Made by a program: the position numbers and the translations under genes. Shown piece after piece: positions 37,187-47,100 of a stretch of 64,000 nt of DNA. The number at the start of each line of letters is the position of its first letter. The first letter of the stretch is position 1. Source of the DNA: Clostridium weizhouense (GTDB lineage Bacteria > Bacillota > Clostridia > Clostridiales > Clostridiaceae); contig NZ_JAHXPT010000001.1 in NCBI RefSeq assembly GCF_019431045.1, positions 62,001-126,000 of the forward strand. The letters run 5' to 3'. The notes below the pieces were generated by a model. That model did not search any database. It was not told the DNA's origin and saw only the letters and a program-made list of their open reading frames with translations.

Positions 37187-37588
37187 CTATTTCATTACTG
37201 TTCTAATGTTATTAAATTTATTATTTATTCTGCTTATTAAAGCATTATATTTTAATGTATTAGCTGCTTGATTAACTTTTTCAAGCTCTAAATCTACATT
37301 ATTACCATCTGTTCTCATACTTGTCGTATTTACTCTATGAATACTTATATTATCATTTGTTTGCAAATCATCTTTTAAATGCACTTCATCTGTTGTCTTT
37401 AATGATAAGTTTGTTCCTTCTTCTGTATTCTTTAAATTTTCTTCAAAAATCACATCAAATTTCTTGTATCCTTTAGTATTAATATTCGCCATATTATTTG
37501 CAATAGTTTGTGCTCTTAAATTTGATGCTTTAATACCTTCTTTGATTAATTTATAACTATTATCTGAATTTATAACATTTATCGCCAT
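37187..37588 (-). CDS. flgB: Flagellar proximal rod protein FlgB
   Basis: About 133 residues with the rod motif GIKASNLRAQTIANNMANIN and the C-terminal VNQAANTLKYNALISRINNK. The ATG at 37586-37588 (MAINVINSD) has GGGGG about 9 bases upstream; upstream in-frame codons (37594 and 37639) are less well placed. It is the first gene of the long basal-body operon. The 580-base gap upstream, to the divergent flagellin gene, is AT-rich and holds a terminator and one sigma-28-like site. Confidence 0.92.
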   Translation of the reverse strand: MAINVINSDNSYKLIKEGIKASNLRAQTIANNMANINTKGYKKFDVIFEENLKNTEEGTNLSLKTTDEVHLKDDLQTNDNISIHRVNTTSMRTDGNNVDLELEKVNQAANTLKYNALISRINNKFNNIRTVMK

Positions 37589-38001
37589 ACACATTTCCCC
37601 CACTTTTCTTGTAATTAAATGTATATTTTTCTTATTCACATGTATTTGTATAACAACATAATAATTTTTCTACAACATTTTTTTATCTGTAATTTAATAT
37701 AATATAATTATAAAATAATTATCACTTTTTATCTATAATTATTTTGTTGTTTTAATAAATAATATTAAATTATACATAAAATTTGTAATTAATTTTTCCT
37801 ATTTTAAGTAAAATTATTTCTATTTTTCTGCTGTTTAGCCTATTTTTTTCTTATATTTATATATTATATTAAAAATAATTAAAATTTGTTAAGGAAATTT
37901 TACTTTTTATTTGAAATTTCTACATCCAAATAAATTCTTTTATATTAATAAATTAATGAAATTTATACATTTTTTTACTTTTAAATTTTACATTCATATT
38001 A

Positions 38002-38028
38002 TTATCGAACAACTATAAATAAAGTTAA
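38002..38028 (-). promoter_or_regulatory. Sigma-28-like site upstream of flgB (weak)
   Basis: On the minus strand TTAA (38028-38025), 15 bases, then TTCGATAA (38009-38002). The -10 matches the sigma-28 pattern in this window but the -35 differs from TAAA. It lies about 415 bases upstream of flgB, between the flagellin terminator and flgB. No good sigma-A promoter was recognised in the gap. Confidence 0.35.
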
Positions 38029-38116
38029 GTATTATATGAATTTATTTCTACAATTTATTATAAAACTTTTACATTTTTCATACTATTAAAACAAAAAGAA
38101 TAATTATATTAATCAT

Positions 38117-38160
38117 AAAAATAGCTTTATTTATAAAAATATTTTATAAATAAAGCTTAT
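38117..38160 (-). terminator. Terminator of the divergent flagellin gene
   Basis: A perfect 16-bp stem (38125-38140 with 38144-38159) with a 3-base loop is followed on the minus strand by ATTTTTATG. It starts 7 bases after the stop codon. Confidence 0.85.
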
Positions 38161-38166
38161 ATATAA

Positions 38167-38991
38167 TTACTTAATATTCTGTAAAACCCTTAATGCATCT
38201 TGTGGAAAATTATTACTTTGAGCCATTAATGCTATAGAAGATTGTATCAATATTTGACTTTCCGAAAATTTAAGCATTTCTTCTGCTAAATCTGCATCTG
38301 CAATATTACTTTGAGACTTTTCAAGCGATTGGTTATTTTGAATCATATTATCTCCTGTACTTTCTAGTCTTAATTGTAATGCACCATACTTGCTTCTTAC
38401 ATTTGAAACCTCAACAATAGCACTATCTACTGATGAAATGGCATTTCCTATATTATCTGGATTAGTTACATCTAAATTTTTAATTCCTAACTTTGTAGCT
38501 GTAAGATCATATTTATTAATAGTAGTATCTTCCCCTTTCATGCTTCCTATTGTAGACTTTATCTCTGACGGCCCAACACCATCAAGTAATTTAATCCCAT
38601 TAAATTCAGTGTTTTTAGCCATATAATCAACATGTTCAGTAAGTTGATCTATTTCTTTCTGAAGTGTTTCTCTATCCGTAGAGTTCATTGCACCACTACC
38701 AGCTTGAACTGTTAATTCCTTCAATCTTAATAGACTATCATTCATTTCACTCATAGCACCATCAAAAGTTTGAATCATAGAATTAGTATCTTGAATATTT
38801 TTTTGAGCTGCTGCATTGCTAAGTATTTGTATTTTAAGCATTTCACTTTGACCTATTTTATTAGGATTGTCTTTAGCCTTGTTAAGTTTTAAACCTGAAC
38901 TTATATTATTTATAGCTTTAGAACTACTAGTTAGTTTATCTTTATAATTATTATATATGTTTAATGAAAATATATTTGGATTTAATCTCAT
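38167..38991 (-). CDS. Divergent flagellin (minor flagellin candidate)
   Basis: 274 residues with both flagellin D0/D1 ends, but far from the three main flagellins: the N-terminus MRLNPNIFSLNIYNNYKDKL replaces MIINHNMNALNAHRNM; NNISSGLKLNKAKDNP replaces the canonical SGLRINRAGDDAAG; and the end is ALRVLQNIK, not VLQLLR. Gln/Asn-rich helices follow the usual LKELTVQAG. It has its own sigma-28 promoter (39028-39054) and terminator, and its short leader has no CsrA-type hairpin. It lies between the surface-sugar island and the flgB operon. It may be a minor filament or junction subunit (inference). Confidence 0.88.
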   Translation of the reverse strand: MRLNPNIFSLNIYNNYKDKLTSSSKAINNISSGLKLNKAKDNPNKIGQSEMLKIQILSNAAAQKNIQDTNSMIQTFDGAMSEMNDSLLRLKELTVQAGSGAMNSTDRETLQKEIDQLTEHVDYMAKNTEFNGIKLLDGVGPSEIKSTIGSMKGEDTTINKYDLTATKLGIKNLDVTNPDNIGNAISSVDSAIVEVSNVRSKYGALQLRLESTGDNMIQNNQSLEKSQSNIADADLAEEMLKFSESQILIQSSIALMAQSNNFPQDALRVLQNIK

Positions 38992-39027
38992 TTTATCACC
39001 ATCACATTCAAATTTATTTTATTTATA

Positions 39028-39054
39028 TTATCGAGTTATAAACTCAAAACTTTA
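39028..39054 (-). promoter_or_regulatory. Sigma-28 promoter of the divergent flagellin
   Basis: On the minus strand TAAA (39054-39051), 15 bases, then CTCGATAA (39035-39028), about 37 bases before the ATG. It matches the sigma-28 pattern (TAAA-N15-nCCGATAA) except for one base in the -10. Confidence 0.75.
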
Positions 39055-39164
39055 TAATGCCTTACTGTTTTTTACAAGTTCTTTTCCCATTTATATAATT
39101 ATTATATCCAATAGCATATTCTAATTAAACAAAAACTCTATATAAATTATTTTTTATATTAAAT

Positions 39165-39397
39165 AACTTGACTTGTGCACTAAATTGAGTAATTTAACCA
39201 AATGGCTTAAAATCAGGGTTTATTAAATAGCAAAGAATAAATTTTAGATATACTCTACTTAATCTTTTATATGAATTTGGTTTATTTTTCAAATATAACG
39301 AGTTAAAATCTATTTAATTCTAAAATTTATGCTTAAAAATAATAGAATGTTGGTTTCTTAGAATATATATCCAAATAGTTGCACAAGTCTAGTTAAA
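39165..39397. mobile_element. Inverted-repeat element (MITE-like), about 230 bases
   Basis: TAAATAACTTGACTTGTGCA at the left (39160-39179) faces TGCACAAGTCTAGTTAAATA at the right (39382-39401), with two mismatches. No reading frame is inside. The end motif GACTTGTGCA differs from the GGCTATGTTTTAA ends of the other elements, so it is a separate family. It occupies most of the 500-base gap upstream of the divergent flagellin promoter. Confidence 0.6.
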
Positions 39398-39410
39398 TAA
39401 TAAATTTTAC

Positions 39411-39473
39411 ATATAAAAATGCTTGATAATAATAAAAACTAACTTTTCTATTAATTAATCAAGCATTTTTATA
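39411..39473 (-). terminator. Terminator of the surface-sugar gene cluster
   Basis: ATAAAAATGCTTGAT (from 39412) pairs with ATCAAGCATTTTTAT (ending 39472) around a 30-base AT-rich loop, about 25 bases past the acyltransferase stop. On the minus strand the stem ends in ATTTTTATAT. Confidence 0.6.
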
Positions 39474-39495
39474 AGACATACTACTAAATAATATC

Positions 39496-40416
39496 CTATT
39501 TAATATTTTTTAGAAATCTAGCTGGATTTCCTATAACAACATTATTTTCTTTTATATCATTTATCACTACTGAACCTATTCCAATCAAACTATTATTCCC
39601 AATTTTAATTCCATTTTTAATACACGCATTAGGTGAAACCCAACAATTTTCTCCTATTTCAACACTACCACTTACTTGTGAATTTGCTATTATAAATGTA
39701 CCTTTTTTAATTTTCACATTATGTGCTATAAAAACACAATCATCAACTTTTACATAATTTTCAATCACAGTAGGTTCTATTGTCCCTTGTGCAATACACG
39801 CAAGCGCCCCTACTTCTACAGAATCTCCTATTATCACACCACCTAAATGAGGTATCTTATATGTAATTCCATCAAAATCTCGTTCTACACCAAAACCATC
39901 ACTTCCTATAACACAATTTTCTTTTATTATACAATTATTCCCTATAATTACGTTTTTTCTAATTTTAGCTCCACTCTTTATTATACAATTTTTTCCTATT
40001 ACACTATTGCTATCTATAAATACAAAAGGTTCTATTATTGTATTTTCCCCAATCAATACATTTTTCCCTATATAATATCCACTCTTAAAAATATAATTAT
40101 TATCCTCTTCTTTATTATTATCTAATATAAATTTTAATATTTTAGCATATTCTTTTCTTGGTCTATCTACATATAATATATAGTTTTCCTCAAAATTAAT
40201 ATTATTATATTGTTTATTTAATATAATTATACTATTTTTTACTTTCTTCAAATTTTCTATATCTTCATGTTTTAGAGCATTAGCGAAAATCAAAGTATTA
40301 TTTTTAGGATTACTTATAGCTGAAACTGAATATATTACGGTATTATAAAATATATAATCATTATATTTCTCTATTCTTTTTAATAGGCTACTTTCAAAAT
40401 TAAATTTTCTTTCCAT
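39496..40416 (-). CDS. LpxD-like hexapeptide-repeat N-acyltransferase
   Basis: About 306 residues. An N-terminal LpxD-like domain is followed by a left-handed beta-helix of hexapeptide repeats (VLIGENTIIEPFVFIDSNSVIG onward, ending LIGIGSVV...NVVIGNPAR). The catalytic-type His lies in CVFIAHNVKIKKG. In Gram-negatives this fold acylates lipid A precursors; here, in a Gram-positive and beside epimerases and a glycosyltransferase, it more likely acylates a nucleotide-linked amino sugar for flagellin or surface glycan (inference). The ATG at 40414-40416 is preferred over an upstream TTG. It overlaps the deacetylase-like gene by 17 bases. Confidence 0.82.
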   Translation of the reverse strand: MERKFNFESSLLKRIEKYNDYIFYNTVIYSVSAISNPKNNTLIFANALKHEDIENLKKVKNSIIILNKQYNNINFEENYILYVDRPRKEYAKILKFILDNNKEEDNNYIFKSGYYIGKNVLIGENTIIEPFVFIDSNSVIGKNCIIKSGAKIRKNVIIGNNCIIKENCVIGSDGFGVERDFDGITYKIPHLGGVIIGDSVEVGALACIAQGTIEPTVIENYVKVDDCVFIAHNVKIKKGTFIIANSQVSGSVEIGENCWVSPNACIKNGIKIGNNSLIGIGSVVINDIKENNVVIGNPARFLKNIK

Positions 40417-41170
40417 CGACGCTCTTCTTCTCAATAAAATATTTTAATAATACTTCATCACCAAGTTCTTTTTTGTACGTTTTGTTTATATTCTTATACT
40501 GATCAAGAACTTTTATTTTATCATTTATTATCCCGTTAAAACAAGTTATATATGATTCTTCTTTCTTTGAAAAATGTATAGGATGAAACAGAACTTGTAT
40601 TAAATTATTTTCACCTTTTTGTATGAATGTATAGATATTTTTTCCTCTAAAATCTTTACATGAATCTGATATATATAAATCCGGATTAAAAAACTCTTTT
40701 GAATATGCATTTTTATATCCTTTAAAATTTGGATATCTATTGTGTACAGATGGATTATGTAAACTTATACTCTCAACTCTATTCCCTATAATATTTTCTA
40801 TAATATTCACTTCATTTTTCATTTTAATTTGCATTTGTTCTAACGATATATCTCCATATATAGTAGGATCAAAATGTAAACCTATTTCAAATTTATTTTT
40901 ATTCATATCAATTAACATTTGCCTGTTTTTTTTGCAATTTATATTATATATATCTGATGTAGTTAATACGAAATAAGTTGATTTTACATTAATTTCCGCT
41001 TCCATATTAGACATGATATAAGCCTTTTCTACATTAAAATCTATATCATGTCTTAATATAAATCCAGATTTTGTATCTATATTTGCCGAACTAAAAGTGA
41101 GTATTTCTCCTATTTTTTTCATTTTATTCAATATGTTTTTATAATTATTGTAGGTAAATATACTATCCAT
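40400..41170 (-). CDS. Polysaccharide deacetylase-like protein
   Basis: 256 residues. The motifs RHDIDF (39-44), EIGLHFDPT (about 97-105), SLHNPS and VLFHPIHF resemble a carbohydrate esterase 4 / NodB-like metal site found in surface-sugar clusters. No signal peptide is seen, so it should act in the cytoplasm on a sugar intermediate. It is coupled to the downstream acyltransferase (overlap), consistent with successive deacetylation and acylation of one substrate (inference). AAGGAAG precedes the ATG at 41168-41170. An IS200/IS605-like remnant lies just upstream. Confidence 0.72.
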   Translation of the reverse strand: MDSIFTYNNYKNILNKMKKIGEILTFSSANIDTKSGFILRHDIDFNVEKAYIMSNMEAEINVKSTYFVLTTSDIYNINCKKNRQMLIDMNKNKFEIGLHFDPTIYGDISLEQMQIKMKNEVNIIENIIGNRVESISLHNPSVHNRYPNFKGYKNAYSKEFFNPDLYISDSCKDFRGKNIYTFIQKGENNLIQVLFHPIHFSKKEESYITCFNGIINDKIKVLDQYKNINKTYKKELGDEVLLKYFIEKKSVDGKKI

Positions 41171-41244
41171 TAGCTTCCTTTCATAATAAATCTATCTTAA
41201 ATTTTATTATGATTCTCCTTTCATAATATTGTCACTATAATTAA

Positions 41245-41560
41245 GTTTTAGTCAGGACCACCCGTAAAACGGATGGCTTGCTCTGCCCCTGTAAGGCTAA
41301 AAAATATATAGTGCAGCCTTTTCTCACTGTTAGACTTGCTATACATTTTTTAATTGTGTGGTTATTCTATATTTTAAATCCAGTTATGAAACTTAGCTTT
41401 TATAATAACTTATAGTTTTGCATTAACAGTGTTAGTTTATTGACAACACAAAATTTCTGTTAAAAATTAACCTTTTGAGAATACTCATACTTTTTTAACG
41501 GTATAACCAGGCGCCCACCACTCGCATAGCAAGTGGTTTTCTTTTAACGCTAAAGCACAT
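41245..41560. mobile_element. Internally deleted IS200/IS605-like element (ends only, no transposase)
   Basis: The left side has the stem CCACCCG(T)AAAACGGATGG (41258-41276) followed by CTTGCTCTGCCCCTGTAAGG. The right side has GGCGCCCACCACTCGCATAG then an AGTGGTTTTC stem (41511-41540). These are the subterminal palindromes usually seen at the ends of clostridial IS605-family/TnpB elements. Between them are about 230 AT-rich bases with no coding frame. The boundaries are approximate. It fills the 520-base gap between the deacetylase-like gene and the broken acyltransferase. Confidence 0.65.
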
Positions 41561-41694
41561 AATAAAAACTATATAGTATTTATTTTATTACATTTAATTT
41601 TAATTGACATTAACTTAATATATGTTGTAATATGGTTTCTACAATTAAATTTTGAATTCAATTTTAAATTGTAATGTATATCTTTTGAATATTG

Positions 41695-42218
41695 TTACTT
41701 CCTATATTTAATAATTCTAGCCGGAACACCTACTGCTACAGAATAATCTGGTATAAAATTATTAACTACGGCTCCTGCTCCTATTTTAGTTCCCTCACCT
41801 ATTTTCATTCCTGGCAATAATATTGCTCCCATACCTATATTACAATCTTATTTTATAGTTATAGGTAAAAATTCTAATTCTGAAAATAATATAGGAATAT
41901 CACATCCACATTTCTTATGCTTAGAAGGTAATATACTTACTTTGGGGCCTATCCCAACATTTTCACCTATAAAAGCCCTCCTGCCCCATGAATGAAGCAT
42001 TGTTGACCTATCCATACATTGTTTGAAATAATTAAAGATGAGTTATAGTAACCTTTTAAAATAGTATCATGACCAATGTACACATTATCTCCAATTTCAA
42101 TATTTTCTGGATAAAATATTCTAACTCCATCTTCAATAATTACATTTTCTCCACATTTCTTAAGTTTACTTATATTAGGTATTCCTTTTCCTTCACCATT
42201 CCATTTTTTATATTTCAA
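41695..42218 (-). pseudogene. Broken hexapeptide-repeat acetyltransferase (frameshift plus nonsense)
   Basis: Upstream, the frame from about 42218 reads LKYKKWNGEGKGIPNISKLK then hexapeptide repeats (VIIEDGVRIFYPENIEIGDN, VWIGQQCFIHGAGG) and stops at 41967. Shifting frame near 41980 restores the fold: AFIGENVGIGPKVSILPSKH, a stop (TAA, probably from GAA) after LEFLPITIK near 41850, then [20 protein letters not shown] and [14 protein letters not shown] with the stop at 41695-41697. So two separate lesions are present in an otherwise recognisable sugar O-acetyltransferase (WcaF/maltose-acetyltransferase type). A TTG start at 42216-42218 sits 8 bases after GGAGGTG. It is followed downstream by the IS200/IS605-like remnant. 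Confidence 0.85.
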
Positions 42219-42281
42219 TATATTTACACCTCCAAAGCCATAGAGCATATAGATATTAAATTCCCTATTCAACAGAACTAT

Positions 42282-43133
42282 CTAAATCTTCCTATAAGTT
42301 TCAATAATTTTTTTTATAGATTTATCTATATTATTTTTAAAATTATAATTTAATGATTTAATAATTTTTTTATTTTCTCCTAATAAATTAGAAACATTAT
42401 TATTATTATATATATAATTTAAGTCAGGTATTTTTAAATATTTATTCATAAGTAAAACAATATCTTTTATCGATACTTCTTCCATACCAGAAATATTAAA
42501 TATACCTTCATTATTGCTTTGAATTTCATAGTCTATAATTTTAATTAAATCATCTATATATATCGGATTGATAATAGGTCTTCCATCCTTATTCAACACT
42601 ACTCTTTTTTGATTGATTATATTTGTTATTATGTTATCAAATAATCTCCCTTTTTGATTTAAACCATAGGGGAAAAATAGTCTATATATAACAACCCTCA
42701 TTGAATTAGACTTAAGTAAACATAGATCTTCAGAAAATTTTTTACTTAAATTGTAAATCCCTTCCGGGTTACATTTATCATCCTCTTTAAACCTACCCTC
42801 TTTGAAACCATATACACCACCCGTTGAAAGATATATAAAATTCTTCACATTATTATGTGTACAAAAATCTAATAAATCACTAGTAAACTTAATATTAGCA
42901 TTTACATATTCACTAAAATCTAATGAAGTATTTCCCACCACTGATGCTCCATGAATCACAGTATCAATTTCTTCATTTATTTCAAGTTTAGTATTAGGAG
43001 TCCATATAATACTTTTACATAAATTAGTTGAATTTCTCCCCAAATTTATAAAATCGTATTTAGACCCTAATTCTAAAATTATGTTTTTTCCTACGTATCC
43101 AGTTCCTCCCGTTAGCAAAATCCTTTTCTTCAT
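42282..43133 (-). CDS. NAD-dependent nucleotide-sugar epimerase/dehydratase
   Basis: 283 residues of the extended SDR family. The Rossmann motif is TGGTGYVGK (9-17); the active-site region has LSTGGVYG and YNLSKK (YxxxK). It acts on an NDP-sugar, but the exact substrate cannot be read. The ATG overlaps the stop codon of the upstream epimerase gene by one base. It belongs to the sugar island that lies between the flagellin array and flgB. Confidence 0.85.
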   Translation of the reverse strand: MKKRILLTGGTGYVGKNIILELGSKYDFINLGRNSTNLCKSIIWTPNTKLEINEEIDTVIHGASVVGNTSLDFSEYVNANIKFTSDLLDFCTHNNVKNFIYLSTGGVYGFKEGRFKEDDKCNPEGIYNLSKKFSEDLCLLKSNSMRVVIYRLFFPYGLNQKGRLFDNIITNIINQKRVVLNKDGRPIINPIYIDDLIKIIDYEIQSNNEGIFNISGMEEVSIKDIVLLMNKYLKIPDLNYIYNNNNVSNLLGENKKIIKSLNYNFKNNIDKSIKKIIETYRKI

Positions 43134-44092
43134 TATTTATTGCGTTCCCTATACCATTCTATAGTTCTTCTTAATCCTTCATTTAAATCTACTTTAGGAT
43201 CAAAACTCAATATTTCTCTTGCTTTTTCTATACTAGGAATTCTAAGTTCAACATCAACATAACCTTTAGGAACATGTATTATAGTTGAATCTGAATTAGC
43301 TATTCTTTTAATCGCTTCCGCTAACATAGAAATAGTAACTGTTGCTCTTGAATTTCCTATATTAAAAGAATTTCCTATTGCTTCTTCTTTTTCTAAACAT
43401 AGCATTATTCCATTAACAAAATCATCAATATAACACCAAGAACGTATTTGATCTCCATCACCATGTATTTGCATTTCTTCATTTTTTATTGCTCTTAAAA
43501 CAAATTGATGTATAGCACCTTCGCCAACTTGACCAGGACCATATACATTAAAAGGTCTTACTGTAACAACTGGAATTCCATATTCCTTAAAATAGCTATG
43601 TGCTAAATGTTCTCCTGCAAGTTTAGATACTGAATAAGTCCATCTAGCTTCTCCTACTGGTGCTAAATTTGTAGTATGTTTTTCATTAACCTTATAAGCA
43701 TATGATCCAAACACTTCTGATGTTGAAAAATCTACAAATCTCTCTATATTAATATCCTTTATAGATTCTAATATATTATATGTACCTATCATATTTACTT
43801 TCATAGTATTAACAGGACTTTTAATTACTGTATCTATTCCAGCAACTGCTGCTAAATGAATAACTATATTAGGAGAAAATTCACTTACTACTGTTTTCAA
43901 ATTATTAAAATCTAAAATATCTCCTTCTACCAATTTAATATTATCTTTTGTTAATAAATCAGTATTCTTTATTGAGTTTCTTTTTAAGCTATCATATAAA
44001 AGTATTTCATTATTATCACTAAGTAATTTACATAATTTTGTTCCTATAAACCCGGCTCCACCTGTTAATAAAATTCTTTTATTCTTTATCAT
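43133..44092 (-). CDS. NAD-dependent epimerase/dehydratase, UDP-glucuronate decarboxylase or 4-epimerase-like
   Basis: 319 residues of the extended SDR family, with TGGAGFIG (10-17), HLAAVAGIDT, the catalytic region DFSTSEVFG and YSVSKLAGEH, and VRPFNVYGPGQ. These features fit UDP-sugar 4-epimerases or decarboxylases; the GDGDQIRSWCYIDD motif is typical of the group. It probably makes a sugar donor for the glycosyltransferase encoded just upstream. It lies 17 bases after that gene. Confidence 0.88.
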   Translation of the reverse strand: MIKNKRILLTGGAGFIGTKLCKLLSDNNEILLYDSLKRNSIKNTDLLTKDNIKLVEGDILDFNNLKTVVSEFSPNIVIHLAAVAGIDTVIKSPVNTMKVNMIGTYNILESIKDINIERFVDFSTSEVFGSYAYKVNEKHTTNLAPVGEARWTYSVSKLAGEHLAHSYFKEYGIPVVTVRPFNVYGPGQVGEGAIHQFVLRAIKNEEMQIHGDGDQIRSWCYIDDFVNGIMLCLEKEEAIGNSFNIGNSRATVTISMLAEAIKRIANSDSTIIHVPKGYVDVELRIPSIEKAREILSFDPKVDLNEGLRRTIEWYRERNK

Positions 44093-44109
44093 CTTTACCT
44101 TCTCCTACT

Positions 44110-47100
44110 TTATAATTTTTTATATATTTCAAGCATATTCTTAGATACTATATTCATGTCATGGTACTTTTCTGCATACCTTCTGCCTTTTTTCCCAATT
44201 TCAGTTAACATATCTCTATTTTTAATTGCATATTCGATTTTTTCTTTAATGTTATCTGGATTTGCTGATATTATAGGTAATTCCTTAGGATATTTTTCTT
44301 TCATAAAATCACTTATCCAGCAAATTACTGGTTTTCCCATAGCCATCGCTTCTACTGCAAATGCACCATGAGAACCTGTTAATATTTGATCTATAATCAA
44401 ATCAGCCTTTTTGTAAATTTTAATTGCTTCTTCATAGGACATTCCAGTAACAAGTTTAAATTCAAAATCATACTTTAACTTTAACATTTCTATAGCTTTT
44501 AAAATATATGGAGTTCCTTTAAATTCTGGAGATGTAGGAGCATGAACTATTAACATTTTTTTATTTTTTTTATTTTGAACAAGTTCAAATTTATTTAAAT
44601 CTATTGCCAATCTAGAATAATAAACACTAGAATGATAATCTTTTACATACTCTGCCAATTCATAATCCACAATGCAATTAGGAATATATTTAGATATAAG
44701 TTCAAGTCTTCTCTTTATTATATCTTCATTCATATTTTTCACTTTAACATAAGGATTCATTTTTAATGCTTTAGAATACATTCTCACCTCTGATCCCCAA
44801 TATTGCATTACAACTTTTTTATCTAATTCTTTTATCAAAGGTAAATCTGAGTAATCTATGGCTAGACTTGTTCCAAAATGAAAATGAAAAATATCATTAT
44901 TTGCAATTATATTTGAAGCTAATTTCTTAGTTTCTATATTAGCTTCATTCATATCTTTAAAAGAATTTATATCAATTTCATAATCAGATTTATATTTTAT
45001 ATAATTAGGATGATAATTAAGTGTTTTAGAATTAACTCCTAAACTTTTTAAACTTTTATTTATAGTATTCATCTGATTTGCAATTTCAATTGTTCCTTGA
45101 ACCACATTTAAATTATTATTATCTATTTCATTCTTTATTGAAATAAAATCTTCAATTTTTATATTAGAATTTGGATTAAATAATTTTGCATTACAAATAA
45201 GTTCTATAGATTTATTATAATTATTATTTTCATTCATTAAATAACTCATGTTTAATAATAAATCTTTATTATATGGATCTTTTTTTAAACCTTCATTTAA
45301 TATAACTTCTGCATCACTTAAATTTCCTTCTAAAATTGATATAACACTCTCTATTGAGTATGTTTCTATATCATTAGTTACAATTGTTTTATATTCATTT
45401 AATAATAATTTAGCTTCTTCTAATTGTGAATCATTAATCAATGCATTAATATTTTCTTTTATTTGAATTTTATATTTTTGAAATTCTTCTTGTTCTTTAG
45501 ATTTATTACCTTTTTCAATTAAAAGTTCATTTTTATAACAATCAATATATTTCGTCATTACTTCATAAACATTTATAGCTTCTATAATATAATTTATAGC
45601 TAATTTCTTTTCTTTAATTTTTAATTTAGAATCTACTATGTACATTATTAAAAAGAATCTCTCTTCAGTATTATTTATATATTTATAAATAGATTCTGCT
45701 TTATCTGTTTGATAAATACTTGATATAAATTCATTTCCTAATTTTAGATACCTTTTAAATATATCTTGATATTTATCATCTACTTTTGAATTATTTTTAA
45801 TATTAATTAATAATAAAACATATGTTATTGATAAATATACTTTTATTTTATTTAAATCTATTAATTCTTCTTCATAATTTAAAATAAAATTTTCAAATTT
45901 AATAATAACGCTTTCATCTTGTTCAATTATATATTGAATAATTTTTTTTAAAGTAAACATTTCTATTTTAGAGAAATAATTAATTATTATGTTTACATCA
46001 TTTTTTATGTATTTAAATACTTCACTATAAAATAATGGTTCTTTATTAAAATCCAACTTTCCAATTAAATCAATTGCCATTTCTTCTGTTTTTGAAATAT
46101 TATTTATTAATCTTAAATTATTTAATAAAGCATAATTATCATTATTTAAAGCAAATTCCCTATATATTTTTGTTTTATCTTCAATCTCTAATTTAATGAT
46201 ATTTTCTTCAAGCATTACTAAAAATGAATCTTTTTTATTTTTTTCTGATAACGACAAATATAAATTTTTAAGTTCATTATATTTTTCTAATTTTAATAAT
46301 ACATGTATTCCTGCATAAATTTTTTGATCAATTATTTCAATATTCTTATAAATCTGATAAGCCTCTTTATAATCTTTATTTTTCATATAGTAATTAAATA
46401 CTTCAAAATATCCATTTGAAATTGAATCCTTGTCCATATGATACATAATTATTGTTAAATCATTAGATATTTCTAATTTAGAGTAATTTTTTACTAAATT
46501 TATGTATTTATTAAGTGCTTTAAATGTATTATTTGAATTACCTAACTGCTTTTCTATTAATCCCATAATATAATACATGTCAACATAATCTGGTTCTAAA
46601 TTAATTGTTTCATTTGCAATTTTTAATGATTCCTTAAGTTCTCCATTTGTATAAGCTATTCTGCAATATGAAGCTAATATATAAACATATACCTTATCAT
46701 TTAAAAGTTTTTTTCTTTTTAAAATTTCATATGCTTTTCTAAATTCTTCAAGTGATTCTTTATGATCACTGTGCATGTCATAACTAATTCCAAGTTGATA
46801 TAAATAATATAGATTTTCTGGATCATCAGATAATTCATTTTTAAGCAATTCAACTGTTCTTTTATATTTTTTCTCCATTAATTCTTTATCAGTGCTAATA
46901 TAACCAAAATGCGTTAATGAAATATCCACACTTAAATTAGGCCCCTTAGACATAGGTTGATTATGTACCGCTCCTACATAACAAAATTCACCATCATTTC
47001 TAAATAATCTTGGAGAAAGTATTAAATTATATCTATCTTCATCTTTATAGTCATATAAATTCTTTACTTGTAATAACACTGTATTAACTTTTTTTAACTC

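Noticed and set aside
39496-40416. LpxD-like gene as evidence of lipid A synthesis
   Set aside because: The organism is a Gram-positive sporeformer by all other genes; the fold is also used for acylating amino sugars of surface glycans, which fits the neighbours better.
42069-42353. 94-codon open frame on the plus strand
   Set aside because: It spans the antisense of the broken acetyltransferase and the end of an epimerase gene and has no coding features.
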